DNA of 64,000 nt, taken from assembly GCA_009760855.2 (NCBI GenBank), contig WPIO01000008.1, positions 186,001 through 250,000 on the forward strand, in the 5' to 3' direction. The notes under the pieces were generated by a model. The model did no database searches. It saw only the letters and a program-made list of their open reading frames with translations, and was not told where the DNA came from. Source of the stretch: Cristatella mucedo (Eukaryota; Bryozoa; Phylactolaemata; Cristatellidae). A program made the position numbers and the translations under genes. Within the stretch, counting starts at the first letter, position 1. The number at the start of each line of letters is the position of its first letter. Below are positions 12,700 to 25,436 of this stretch, in pieces.

Positions 12700-15480
12700 C
12701 ATTTGGTAAAGCCCCCTCAGAGAATGCAATCTCTCTCTAGACGCTTTACATTTGCTGCAAAGGGAAATGCAATTGAATGGTGAGTAATATCATTCTTGAT
12801 AAACAAACGAAATGAATAAGATGGTTGGGGGTGACATGCACAGGGTCAGCATGCAAATGTGGTTAGTGGCAGCATGCAAAGTGTCCGCACGCATAAGCAC
12901 ATCAAGGACGAATCACAGGGACCCACTAAATGCTGTCCTAAATAGGTGTGTTTTTAAATTCTTTTTAAATGTGGTCAGGTCAGGGGATGTTCTGACGCAG
13001 GTCGGGAGGGAGTTCCAGGCTTTGGGTGCATACGAACTAAATGCACGGTCTCCAAAGGATTTGAGGCTTGTACGAGGTATTTGTAGACTGCTGGATTGCG
13101 AAAAGCGGGTGGTACGATGCTTGGTCCGATGGGGAAGTATATCTGAGAGATAGGCTGGAGCCAAAGAATGAAGTGACCTAAAAGTGAGCGAAAAAACCTT
13201 GAAGTCAATCCGTTGCTTGACTGGTAGCCAGTGCAGGTCGGCGAGAAGTGGTGTAATGTGGTAAGTGCAACGCTCAGGACAGACAAGTCTAGCTGCAGAG
13301 TTTGGCACCAGCTGCAATCGCCTGATCTCACATGCTGGTAGGCCAGTAAGCAGTGAGTGGCATAAGTCACGACGGAATGTCGCGAATGCATAGACCAACA
13401 TGAACGCGGTATCCTTATCTTAACAAGCCCAACTTTTAGCGATGCTATGAAGCTGAAAATAGGCAGATGTGACTGTAGAGCTGCGCCGATATGGTCGTTT
13501 AACGAGAGATCGCTTTGGAATATGACATCTAGATTTCGAGCTGATTCAACAGGAGATATTCTGGCAGAACCAATTTTGAGGATCAGCCTTTCCAATTTGG
13601 GAATCACACTGGGTTTTCCCATAACTAGTAAGTTAGTTTTATAATCGTTTAGTCTTCGAAAATTTGCTGCCATCCATGTGTGGATGTCATCAATACATGC
13701 AGCAAGCGAGTTGAGTGAGTTTGAGGTGCTCGAAGGCTCGGAGGGATCAAAGAAAAAGTACAACTGAGTGTCTTCTGCATAGAAGTGGAAGGCTAGATTG
13801 TGCTTGGCAATCACATCGGCAAGAGGGAGAGTATAAACCGTGAAAAGAACCGGACCTAGCACGGAGCCCAGAGGTGCCCCATATTTCAGAGTTACCTCAG
13901 ATGATCTTTGTCCATTCACGTCAATACTCTTGAGTCTTCAACTGAGATAGGACCTGAACCACTGCAAAACATTGCCAGTGATGCCCAGGCGAGATGAGAG
14001 GCGCTCTAGAAAAACTTTGATCAGTTGTATCAAAAGCTGCCGAAAAATCGAGAAAAACAAGCAGAGAAACTCTACCTACGTCTGCATTCCTAAATAGGTC
14101 GTTGTATACTCGAAGCAATGCTGACTCTGTGGAGTGATTAGCTCTAAAGGCAGACTGGAACTTACTAGCAAGGTGTGAGGTTTCGATATATGAGTTCAAC
14201 TGGTCTGCCACGACCCGTTCCAGTGTCTTTGATAGGAATGGTAGAAGGCAGACTGGGCGGTAGTTGCTTAAGTTCTCTTGGTCTAGTGTAGCTTTCTTGA
14301 GAAGTGGCCTGAGTACAGCTTTTTTGAAAGGTGCAGGACTATGACCTGAGGCTAATGACATATGAAGGATGTTAGTTATGCATGGCGGCAGCAGATCAAT
14401 GCAACGTAGGAGCAGGACAGTGGGAATAGGGTGCAGAGGACTTGTTGTCTTCATGATTGAGATACGAACTTCAGTACTAGATCACTAGTGATCTGCTTAA
14501 ATGTAGACATTGAGGTGCAGCCAGGAATCGAGGAACAGCGTTCTAGTGGGGACGCTGTCATCGCAGCGATGGATTCCCTGATCTTCTCAATCTTCTGCAC
14601 AAAGAATCGAGAGAAGCGATCGGCTCGATCAGCACAAGGATCGTCAGGTAAGAAGCTAGTCTGAGAGCGGTTGAGGAGATTGTTTGTCGTCGACATCAGC
14701 ATTTTTTGATTGTGCATCTGTGATTCAACAATGTTTCTATAGAAGCTAGACTTGGCATTTGCTAGTATCGATTGGTACGACCTACAGTAGTCTTCAAATG
14801 CCTGTCGATAGACAGTCACTTCAGATCTTGTGTATGCTTTTTCAAGCTTTCGCTTAATAGACCTGGCCAGTTTAATGTCTCTGGTAAACCATAGGCCGTC
14901 TGAGCGGAGGCGTGCAGTGCCTTGTGTCACAGGTGCAAACTCGTCGATCGCGTCAGCTAGTGTCCTGTTGTAGCTATCTACGAATGATGACAAATCGGAG
15001 GGAGGACTGAGCGTCAGAGGTGAAGCAGATATTTTTCCATTGACAGCATCGATGTCAAGGGTTTTGCAGTTTAGCGATTCACAGGTTATTTTAGAGGAGG
15101 TGGGCTCAGACTGTAGATTGAGTGAGATCTGTATATGGTCAGATAACCTGGATTTAGTAATAACCGGTGATTACAAAGTGCAGTTGTGTGAGAACATCTG
15201 GTCGAGTGTGGGACCCTTGATGTGAGTAGGCCCATGCACATGAGCCAAAAGAGACAATGAGTCAGTAAATGCACGAAATTCGTTATTTAAAGCGTCAGAT
15301 AAGTTATCAAAGTGAACGTTGAAATCACCCATAACAATGTAGGATCAATTTCTTGCACACAGAATCAAAATGAGATCGGGTAAATCTGAGATAATGGAGG
15401 ATTTGGTACCTGCTGAGCAATTAAGATTAATCTTCAATCCAGGCTCAGTGTGAGGCTTTAAAGCCAAGGACTTCAGATTT
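12669..15480 (-). mobile_element. L2/CR1-like LINE, longest copy, decayed
   Basis: 3' end at an (AAT)n run (12669-12699). Going upstream on the minus strand: C-terminal region (12913-13401), reverse transcriptase (13400-14454; LPFLSKTLERVVADQL, FQSAFRANHSTESALL), a linker with NTLL-type residues, and the endonuclease end (GDFNVHFDNLSD near 15340). The catalytic YADD reads YAED (near 13771-13782). Several frameshifts and stops break it. It was present before the segmental duplication. Confidence 0.85.
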
Positions 15481-15756
15481 CTCACTTACTTGTTAGAGCT
15501 GCATCTGTGTGTACCGCTTGACTAAATAGGTCTGATATAAGTGCAAATATGGTGCAGAGCTGCAGCCATTACTCCTGCCTTGGTCGGCTACCAGAGCCGA
15601 AATACGTCACGCTGCTTAAGCTGGTTCTAGCGAATAGGGGAGCCCCTTGGAGCCAATCCGTCAACCCCTGAATTTATTTCGGAATTACTGGAGGTGAAAT
15701 ATTGCAACAAGTTTGAATTTCAAGCGTTGAGATAGCCTGCTAGCATTTCCACTTAC

Positions 15757-16050
15757 GTCCGTAGAGTGTTGTGAAGTTAAACATCCTTGACACGTTACTT
15801 GGACCTCCGGATGTGTGAGCTTGTACTGTGATGTTATACATAGTATCCGGACTAAGTTCTTCAAACGTGGTTGTAAAATTATCTTTAGCCGTTGCATTTA
15901 AGCGGATGGTCATAGTTTCACTTTGAAGCAAGACGTCGTAGTAGGTTATAATGCCATTACGATCCGATTCCATAACGTCGCCCCACTTTATCGACAACAT
16001 ATTTTCTGTGATATTTTGAAGGGTATAATTGCTTGGCGCTCCGCTTGGGG
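15757..16050 (-). CDS. Gene 1, FN3 exon A' (98 codons)
   Basis: Duplicate of the exon at 1019-1312, same length, same TTTTCAG acceptor and GTAAGT donor, phase 1 to phase 1, with no stop or frameshift. Flanking intron sequence is also duplicated. It joins in frame after exon B' (NQT plus G, then CC gives Ala). The intron that follows is about 7.8 kb and holds the large L2 copy, a Tc1/mariner remnant and an (AT)n array before exon C. Confidence 0.83.
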
Positions 16051-18853
16051 CTGAAAATTGTAACCGAAGTCTCAGTGCACAGCATTTGCAAGTACAACAA
16101 ATTCCGTTCAATTGAGTTAATCTTCTTAATCAAAATTCCTGCAAATATAATCAGGAAAATTAACTTGGATTAACCTACCTTATCACTCACAGCTACGAAT
16201 TCAAAAAATCAGTGACATTTCATAAGTTTCATTCAGGATTGATCTCTTTTTAAAAGAACTCTGCTCCCTGCCAGTAGCATTTCGACACTCTCTCACTGGA
16301 ATGAACACTATCCTTCGGATTGAATTAAAGCGTTTCTATCATATATACATTCATGTAGTAATATATGAATGCTACTTGACTGTGATACGACGGAGCGATT
16401 ATACGGTCTATTAACACCACTCCCTTAAAAAGGTACAAATCTGGGCTTCTTGCAGCCTTTTAATTTCAAAGTATAGTGACAGACAATGTAAACTTGCCAC
16501 ACTAGTTCAACAAAGAATTGCCTGATGACTGCTCCCCAAGCTGATTTTAAAATGTATGTACACCAAATAGCCGTAATGGTTTCATAGCCTGCTAATAATG
16601 CAGTTTCATCTTAGGAATGCTGTCTTTACCAAAATATGCTTCTTATGTGTACATGCAGAAAGCTGGATATCAGTATTGGCGACTCAGCTGCAGAACACCT
16701 ATCTTTATGCCTTAAATAAGTGGCAATGGCTGAGCAACTTTTAAAGATTCTCCATCTCCTCATTCTTGTAATAAGCACCTTTTATCGTACTGTTCTTTAA
16801 AGGAAAAACTCCGATAATGACATGCATGCCAAATTAATAATATTAGCCAGCTCTCTTGTATATGATTCTGCATTTGGTCGTTTCGATCTTGTCTACAAAT
16901 ATTAATGAAAATGATGCCCTGGATGTAACGCCCTCAGAGGAATCAATCTCTTTCTATGCACTTTACATTTGCTGCACGGAAACACGATCGAGAAACCTTG
17001 TTCGCTTGCACTACGGAAGGTAAAACTAAAACTCCTAGAGCAAATGTTTAGACGCGAGACATCATTGTAACTATCCCCTTCACAAACTAAGGAACTCTAT
17101 AATATCGTGGTACTTTTTATGTGACAGAAAAATGATCCGCTACAGCTAGGTTTTATCTAGCCAGAAGATAGAATCCAAAAGAGGCGTAAATAAATTCCGT
17201 GTTAATTTTTTATCAAAGGCACAATAGTTAAGATCACATATTGCCGTCATTTAGAAATATTTTCGTTTAAATCTAATTGAAAGAATATTTCTATATATTA
17301 CAACTGTTCGCCAGACTTCACTGGAAAAAAAGAGACTGTTTACATCTAGCTATGTCTCTAGAAGCTGCAAAATCGGTTTTTGAAGTAGATCATTCCTGCT
17401 CAACATGTTCTCTACAATGGGATGGCAATTCTCAGCGATCCCTTATTACCTGTAGTGCCACTGCTATTGGCGTATGCCAGCCACAGCCAGCAGCTCGTAA
17501 CCCTTGGCAATATCCCTAAGCCTCTTGCTGCTTTCTTGTGGTCCTAGATACTTTCGTCTGGCTCCTCCAGTCAACTAAAAGAGCACTCTGCGAGTTGAAG
17601 CAGCGTGACTTTCTAAGCTACACCTTTCAACAATCTATACATACTTTACTTATCTTTAGGGATCAACTTACAGTTTTTGTAATGTTTGCCGACTTTTCAA
17701 ACTAATCGACAGCGAGTGGCAGGCTTGCTTGCCGTTAAAATCATCGTTTTTAATTGGCTTACTCCTGTGGCAAGGCATTGTCCATTTAGGATCTAGGCCA
17801 TGAATTGAATCACACAACAAACACTTCGGTCTTGCACACTGCAACTGCAGTGAAAGTCCCAAGGAATTTCCTTCGGTGCGCACCTGAATCCGTTTATCTG
17901 CTTTGTACTGCGCATATCATCAAATCTGAATCTGCTTCAAAACGCTGAACGTCATTTTCGTTACAGCTTTTTCGTTGTTTCCGTATTTTCCTCATTGATC
18001 CGTCTCCTAATTACAAATATCTCCGTCTAAAAATCCAAAAATCCACAGCAACTAATTGGTTATTAAGCAGACAAGTTGTATTTGCCGTACTCACAGTCTA
18101 AGCCGATTTTGGGGATAATATATTAGCTAACGAACTACGCCTCACGTGACAAAGAGGAAGTGAGAAGCATTTATGAGTCACGTGGTCAGTCAAGGAAGTG
18201 AAAAACCTGGATGCAGCCGCTCAGGATGGATGGAATGAATACGTTGCACCTACCAACAGGACGGTATAGCCTAACAATCTTTTGAGTTTTACAATTCAGA
18301 GCTGCAGAGCAAAAGCTTTCCGTCACCAACGATTTGTGGACTCAGGCATGGAGCGGCTAATTTGACTTTTAAAAAGATGTTAAAACGGATTAATTTATCA
18401 CCGCATTTAGTGGGTCCTTGTTATCTGTCTTTAGTGAGCTAATTCATGCTGTCACTCTGCACGTTGAGACCAAAACTCTTCGCATGCTGACCCTGGGCAT
18501 GTCACCTCTAACCACGTTATACTTGTTGTCGTTGAGCAAGCTACCACTAATCATTAGATCATGCTCCTTTTTGAACAGTTTTAAACTGCCTAGAAAGAGA
18601 TCGGATTCACTGAAGACGCTATAACAAGACTATTATTGTTATAGTTATCACTTTATGTTCGCCAGATGATCATGGGGAATTAAGGGGGCAGAAACTGTGT
18701 GCTATGCTTATCAATATGCAGCTCGCATTCTCTCATGGTGGCATTCGATCGCTTGCACACACAATTGGCAGTTCCTGTGTGCAGCTGAAATCAAGAAACA
18801 GCTGCGACAAAACTGTTCGGAAGCGTATTTGCAGAAGCTTATCGGTGCCTCAC

Positions 18854-19150
18854 CTGTCTGATTAGTGACAAAGCGCTCGAATTTTGCAGCCGGACCGCAT
18901 CCCTCCTTTGTGCAACCTTTCACCGATATGCTGTAGTAGCAGTACGGCTTCAGGCCAGTAAATAGAATCATTGTCGAGTTTGTCTCTTCGTACAATGAGT
19001 TGTGACCGAATCCACATTCGTATGGTGGCTGACCCCACAATTCATAGTGGTAAACTATCCCGACATGCTCTCTCATCTTGTCCCATTGCAGTTCAATAGC
19101 GGTTGAGTTGCTGAACGTAACTTGCACACCCGTTGGGGCATTGCCAGGTG
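18854..19150 (-). CDS. Gene 1, FN3 exon B' (99 codons)
   Basis: Duplicate of the exon at 5659-5955 with an identical translation. Offset between the copies is exactly 13195 bases across the exon and its near flanks. Phase 1 to phase 1, so inclusion or skipping keeps the frame. Carries the three-cysteine FN3 signature (PYECG and GCTKEGCG) and potential N-glycosylation sites (NST, NQT). Joins exon D upstream and A' downstream. Confidence 0.84.
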
Positions 19151-20085
19151 CTGTCAAAATACAGAAAATGTCAAATAGTGGGCTTAGAAAGATGTTGCTT
19201 CTGATTTGTTTGCCGTGAAGAGAAATGTAATTTAACATTATATTTATAGCTTTTGCTTTAAAATGGATATTTGATCAAATGTATTTCACTTTCCGTCAGT
19301 TGAAAACGTAGTATACGAAACTTGCAGTAATCCAGTTTGCTTTATAAAGCATTTAGCAAAGGTTTTGCATTATTCTGTTAAATATTAAGCTAGAATTGAT
19401 ATCAATACTTTCATTTAACCAAAAAACAGCAATTGACAAGAATTTAAAAACAAAATCAATGTATCAACCTCAATTTGTGAATATTGGCCCTACGTCAACC
19501 GTCTCAATGTCTACATTATTGTATGCAAAATATGGAGCGAAATTTTGTCTTCAAAAACTATCAGCTGAACAAAAGTGGAGACTATTTATTTAAAAAAGTA
19601 GAAGTACGCACTAGCGATTGAATTACTTTTTGAATTCGAAAACGTTGCCCGGGGTTTCTGCAGCACGCATTTGGTAATTTTTTTTGAATGCATCGATGTT
19701 GAAACTGCTGCGGCTTTCGTAGGTCCTACCGTCGATAATGGCAGCCTAGCTGGGTACCTCGATAATGGCAGCCTAGCTGCATTCTGCCTGGGTACTTGCA
19801 GCTTCGATCCATTTCTTTCTTTTCCACGCCCTTGCTAGCAATTTTGATCGTGCAAACCGTCTCACGGTCCATCCAGTCGCCAAGGACGGATTGCCTAATA
19901 TGTTTAAACGGACTGCATGTGCCTGCAGCCAAAAACTGAGGCGACAATGTGGTTATGTGTTTACGTTCACCTGATAAGTTAATTTTGACCATAAGCTATC
20001 GATCAGGTTTAGCCAACATGAAATCAGCTACTGCAGTGCCAGCTGTGCAGGCTCATTGCCGCTGGGTATCTTTATCAAATCTTAC

Positions 20086-20388
20086 GAGATGGAGACGTTG
20101 AAAAGTCGTAGGATTCGCTGTATGGGCCGCATCCGGTCACGGTGCAGCCGCAGGCCGACACCGAGTAGTTGCAGTCGGGCTTTAAATTTTTTATTATATA
20201 CGACGGCAAACCAGAACCGGTTTTTAACTCCCACGTAGCTGAGCCACATTTCGCTGAAGATGTAATCCGCAGACTGAAACTGATTACGACACCGTTTTTC
20301 AAATCGCTGGGTATGTCATTCCAGCCTAATGTCACCTCTGTTGAAGTCGATGTGAGGACACGAGTTCCAGTCGGTGCTGCAGTTGGCA
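20086..20388 (-). CDS. Gene 1, FN3 exon D (101 codons)
   Basis: Complete FN3 domain with acceptor TTCACTAG before 20388 and donor GTAAGA; phase 1 to phase 1. Motifs: PTAAPTGTRV start, VTLGW, NGVVISFSL, NLKPDCNYSVSACG and CTVTGCG. It shares with B/B' and with the gene 2 exon H an extra Cys in the C' region (AKCGS) plus the CTxxGC pair, so these belong to one FN3 subtype. Only 935 bases of intron separate it from B'. Confidence 0.83.
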
Positions 20389-21569
20389 CTAGTGAATAAA
20401 ATGTGACTCATTGTAACAACATACTAACCTGAATCGTAACCACTATAGACCTGCTTAATACTGAGAAATCACAAAGCCTACAAATGAATTATTACATGAG
20501 TGTACAGGTCAGACTAAGTAATAACAATTAGCTACAATTATTGCAGTTATTATTAATTTAATACATTGTTATAGCACCCTAGGTGAACTCACCTCCTTTT
20601 TAGGATTTCTGCACATGCAGAAAAAGAAGTGTAGTTAACATGTTGCTGGCTGGTTAAATCAGCCATATTATGACTTATTTTCAGTGATCCCGGTTCTTGA
20701 ATAATGATGGCTAGGAACCGATTATGCGGCAGTATAAGCCAAGGCTGCATAAAAAACAGAAACTAAGTAATAGGCAGTGATTTATGCTCCATGAGTCGGT
20801 CTTGGCAGCTGACCTTATTTGAGCAGTAGACTTTGAGCAATAAGAGATTCGCTGCCCGCCATGGCCGCTGCTGACCGTTGCAACCATATTTCACTGTCTT
20901 AATAGACTTTTATACGCTATGAACGTGAGCTTGTTAGGTCAAGGTTTAGGAGCTTGCAGGAGCTTTCATATTCAGCTACAATTGGCACACCTTTTTAAAA
21001 TGATGCTGCACCTTCAAGTCACTAGCTGCGATTTTAACGCTCAAGGCTTCATCGGCATTCGTCAAACATTGGCTGAGAGTAACACTGCTGCGAACATTAA
21101 TTTAATGGCATATTCTTTCAGAACGTGACACACTAAAGTTGGCTTGAAGCTGTATTCAAACCTCGGAAATTGGCTCGTGACAAGATCACGGGTTGCTAAG
21201 CAATTCTGGAATTAGGCAGAGGTGACCTTTATTAAGTTTACAACGCACAACGGTTGCCTGATTTACAACGCCTCTCATGTGGGAGGGAATGGTCTCAAGG
21301 CATGTAACTCAACGAAGTAACAATCTGACTATTTCAGGGAACCTCGTATGATTTCCAAGAATATACTAACAAACTTGGATCCAAATTTATTCAAGTTGAT
21401 CTGTAGACTATTGGCCTATCTACAACATATGCTAGACACGAGAGCAAGCTGTCGACAATATTTCTGACTGGTCACATGACTGGCTTTCAAAGCATGTAAC
21501 TCTACATGGCAATGTTCTATAATCACTAGATACAGCTTCAATTTCTTATCATCCCAAAAAGTGCACTTT

Positions 21570-21610
<41 letters not shown>

Positions 21611-21653
21611 GTATATGTATATATATATATGTATGTATGTATGTATATGTATG

Positions 21654-21690
<37 letters not shown>
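21570..21690. repeat. (AT)n array with ATGT variants
   Basis: AT, GTATAT and GTAT units. In the intron between exons E and D. Confidence 0.88.
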
Positions 21691-21692
<2 letters not shown>

Positions 21693-22600
21693 CCTTTCCA
21701 CTTTCCTGTCTCTAGTGATGTAGGTTGTCAGTTTACCTGGATTTCTAGTTTACATGGATTGGAAATTTGCAAAACCCGTGAGCTGTCAGCTACTGATTCG
21801 AGCAGAACCTTAGGCAGGTGTTCTGGTAAAATGCATGCGACGCAGGCACGCCAGAATATGCGTCGCACAAATTGATCTCTGCTTAGATCTATGCACAGTC
21901 TTAGCAATTGCTCGACCTTACGAGACCTGCGGGATTCGCTGGCCCCATCCAGCTGCCAAAACGCCAGCGTTTGGCAGTACGACCTCATCCATCGGCTGAA
22001 CATCGGCGGCGGTAAACAGTAGCGATTGTGCCTAAGCCATCCTCAGCTAATAACGGCAAATATCAAAAGCAGCAATCCTATTCAATTCACTTTAATCACG
22101 CTGAGTCCATATTTGTGAACTAATTTCTGATGAATGATGTACCAGCTCGATGCAGAAGTAGAACCGAGGATAAATTGTCACAGCCGCCTTCCGGGTCATC
22201 AGATCATGACGAAGAACTCGTAGAAAATAGCCAACAACGGGAAATGCATGCGTGCGAGCGCCCTGAATTCGGTCGGTCTGGTGACACTTGACAGTCAGGG
22301 TCAAGGCCACTAAAACTTACATTAGACAGCTAACGATAGTGCTAATACCTAGCGTGGCTAATATTTGGTTGAGCCAGCTAGAAAGCACGTCCCAAAAAAG
22401 TCGGACTGCAACAAGCTAGTAGTAATCCGATCAGAATCGGACGGAATTCGGTGTTCTGAGCAGTGTCTCGTACCTCCCGCCTGGAGAATGTCAAACTACA
22501 AAAGCGACGTTATCTTTGCAGTTACCGTACAGTCATTAACCCTTGGCTATTGGTTCTATTTGCAGTGAGTTGCGAGGCGGCTGGATAGATAGAGTGTTCT

Positions 22601-22652
22601 CGTTAAGGTGCTACGTTAAGGTGCTACGTTAAGGTGCTACGTTAACGTGCTA
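22601..22652. repeat. 13-base tandem repeat CGTTAAGGTGCTA, four copies
   Basis: Three perfect and one altered copy (CGTTAACGTGCTA). Located in the intron between FN3 exons E and D. Confidence 0.85.
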
Positions 22653-23086
22653 TTAGTATTATTATCGAAGAAGAAGATGATGCGATGCCTAATTTTTCAT
22701 AAACCACATTCAAGGGCGCTCCTGCAGTATGTATGCAGTATGTAGACAAGAGCCTCCACTGAAGTGAAGAACAGGGAGTCGAAGACCAACTTTTAAAGAG
22801 CCTTTGAAGAGACTTTTAAAGAGACTTCGGCCAGAGATGAAAGCATGCAAGTCCGTACGTTTCCTGTGGAGCATTAGAGATCGGACTAGATGCGCAGTCT
22901 GAAGCTTTATCCGGTCATTCAAAGGTTCTTCGACCCTTTCCATCAATCACTTCAAGCTCAACAAGAATTATGGCTTGTCTGGAGTGATCGCTGATCGGCC
23001 GCTTAGGCAGGCGTAGTGCTCGCGGAGACCACGACAGGTGCCGTGGTGAGGCAAATACGCAACTGGTCCAACCCCGTTCTGCTTAC

Positions 23087-23347
23087 CTGGGTCCGATGTT
23101 CGAGCCATTGCCGTAGCCTTATCAGCTTCAACCGACGGAAATGAGCTGACGTGTACGTGATACAAGTTGCCTGGGCGAAGACCCGTAAACGTGCAATACA
23201 GCTCGGTGGTGTTAACCGAAATGTTAAGGTCCGTGCCAAACAGTCTAGCCAGGTACGTGACGCCCGGCTGCTCTGAATCTCCTCTCATCCATCGCACGGT
23301 GACGGCTGTCGAGTTCTGGCTCACTTGCGTGACATTTTTCGGTCCTC
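23087..23347 (-). CDS. Gene 1, FN3 exon E (87 codons)
   Basis: FN3 domain with acceptor GTGCAG before 23347 and donor GTAAGC at 23086-23081, phase 1 to phase 1. Readable: PKNVTQVSQNSTAVTVRW, the GLRPGNLYHVHVSS F-strand and a final ARTSDP. It is shorter than its neighbours and has NVT, NST, NIS and NTT glycosylation sequons. It is the second FN3 domain of the protein; the junction with exon F restores a Gly codon. Confidence 0.78.
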
Positions 23348-23670
23348 CTGCACGTAGAGCGACGAATAGTTTACCACGAAGCTTCGTGGCGTCTCGGGCG
23401 CCGTCTCATCCGCCGAAAGACCGAGAAGCCAGAGGGCAAAGGTCAAAGTACGCATTCTCAGCTAGCGACTGGTCTCGGCGATCTGTGTGCTCGCCTCCAG
23501 CTGCAAGCACTTAGTGGCGGCGAGTCTCGCGCTGGAGCGTGCGACTGATTGCGCCAGCGTGATCGCGCCGCTGACTGGTCACTCTCCGAGAATCGCCCCG
23601 GCGTAAAGCCGACGCGGCGTGCGTTCGCGATTGTTAGTGACGCTCAGGTGAGCATAATCTATTAACGAGC

Positions 23671-23811
23671 TGGTTTGGTCCAGCGGTTAAGGTGCTCGCC
23701 CCGACCAAGGTCTGGCTGAGGTCGTGGACTCGAGCCCCGTAGCATATGGGAAGAGCCTGAATAGAGATTAAGTTCTCTTGGGGCGCTATATAAATGAATT
23801 AAATTTATATT
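23671..23811 (+). mobile_element. tRNA-derived SINE, copy 2
   Basis: Best-preserved copy: TGGTTTGGTCCAGCGGTTAA, then GTCGTGGACTCGAGCCCCGT (B box), then AGAGATTAAGTTCTCTTGGG and GCGCTATATAAATG. The AGAGATTAAGTTCTCT tail block is identical to the 3' end of the LINE copy at 47141. Confidence 0.75.
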
Positions 23812-24288
23812 TTTAACGCAAAACATTTTGCATTTATAACAAAAACGCTGCCCATAGCGTAGAGCCCATACCATACCTGCCCATAGCATAGAGTAGACCA
23901 ATACCAACATCCTCCTGCGAGCAAGCGTGGCGGGAGACAAACCTGAGTGCAGGAAGCCTGACGGAAGTGAGCTGGACTGCTTGATCCTCCTCTGGTGCTC
24001 GGTTCTCGCACCGTCTGCTCTTCAGTATGCTGGTCATCTCGCCGTCTGTTGTACTGAATTGAAATTCTCTGGCGATTGAGCCTTTAGGCTTGCATGTACC
24101 CAAAGTTCGAACTCTTTTCAGGCTTTGGTCATTTTTATATGCGTACGTCATTCAGTACACATTACTAGCCGCAGGTGTTACTAGACGGTGGCCATGAGCA
24201 CCTTCACGTTTGCTCTAGCGTTATTCATTTAAGCCCGATACTAGATTGCCTTTGAAATCTTGATGCCGTGAAAGTCATGGACCCTGTG

Positions 24289-24557
24289 TATATCGATTCT
24301 CTTGCAGTGAGTTGTGAAGTGCCTGGATGATGGGGATTACCAAATGACTATTAATATTATTAGTGTTATTATAATGATTATTATTATGCGAACTGAAAGC
24401 GGAAGTGGTACACAAGAAAGTCATGGAACCACTGCATATCGATTCTCTTGCAGTGAGTTGTGAAGCGCCTGGATGGAGATTACCAAATGACTATTATGAT
24501 TATTATTATTATAATGATTATTATTATGCGAACTGAAAGCGTAAGTGGTACACAAGC
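24289..24557. repeat. Tandem duplication of a repeat tail, two units
   Basis: ATCGATTCTCTTGCAGTGAG, the GCCTGGATGG-type block, ATTACCAAATGACTATTA and ATTATTATGCGAACTGAAAG occur at 24291-24410 and again at 24437-24541. The GCAGTGAGTTG start also appears at 22563. Probably the 3' end of an interspersed element with an (ATT)n tail. Confidence 0.7.
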
Positions 24558-25178
24558 TGCAATGTGGTACTGCAGGAACAGCGTCGATGAGACTGCAGAG
24601 TTGCTTGTCTGCAGCTCGCCGCAGCTCGTTCAGTGCACGCCGCCTGGCGGTGAGGGCTGCGAGCAAGCGTTTTCGGGACACGCTTAGAACGTGCAGGTCA
24701 AGGACAGACGATCACGGCCTCCTTCACGTGCGCACTAATGCAGCTCGGGCATGTCTGGAGGCATCCTAAAGTGGCTTGCTGCCGTGGAAGAGCGGCCCGA
24801 GCTGTCGGGGTTGCGCTGCAGCCGGATGCGCTGGAGGCTAAAGTGGGTTGAAATGCGTCGCTTACCCTGGACCCGGTACGCTTCTGGCGGTGGCGGCAGC
24901 AGCAGTAGGGGGCGGAAGTGACGACGCAGTCCTTCACAAATGCAGTCTACCCGGATGACCCGCTTGAGGAGCCCATGCATCATTTCTCAGAGCGCATGCT
25001 GGGCAGTGCGCCCATGCAGAAACGTAATGATGGCCGCTCAGCAAGAACGCGCACCCGATGCAATATCTCGGGTGTCCCACTCAAGCCCGAAAACCGGTGC
25101 CACCGGATGCACCATGTCCGAGGCTCCGGTTTATTTGACGCTGTTCGTTCGATGCCAGAGCGTCCAGTGCTGCTGCTG

Positions 25179-25436
25179 AGCACTTTCAAGTTGGTACTCA
25201 GCAGATCATATTTGATTTTTTATAATTTATTATTTAATGTATTATTGTAAATAATAATTAACAATTAATAATTAATTAATAATTATTATTTTCGATGCTA
25301 TCAATTATTCGATGCTGTTGATTCGTCCAGTGCTTTTTCGATGCTATCAATTTTATTCGATGCTGTTGATTATTGTAATAATTAACAATTATTATTTTCG
25401 ATGCTACTGAGCACTTTCAAGTTGGTACTCAGCAGA
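25179..25436. repeat. Local duplication in AT-rich DNA
   Basis: GAGCACTTTCAAGTTGGTAC occurs at 25178 and 25408, bracketing repeated TTCGATGCTATCAATT and TCGATGCTGTTGATT units. Confidence 0.75.

Larger units (their letters stand above)
13981..19543. repeat. Tandem duplication, right copy
   Basis: Second copy of the segment carrying FN3 exons B' and A', the older L2 element and the L2-derived 3'-end pieces. It lacks the 1.5-kb L2 insertion found in the left copy. The right breakpoint is near 19543. The true unit probably extends left to about 6349, giving a period of about 13.2 kb that also contains exon C. Confidence 0.83.
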
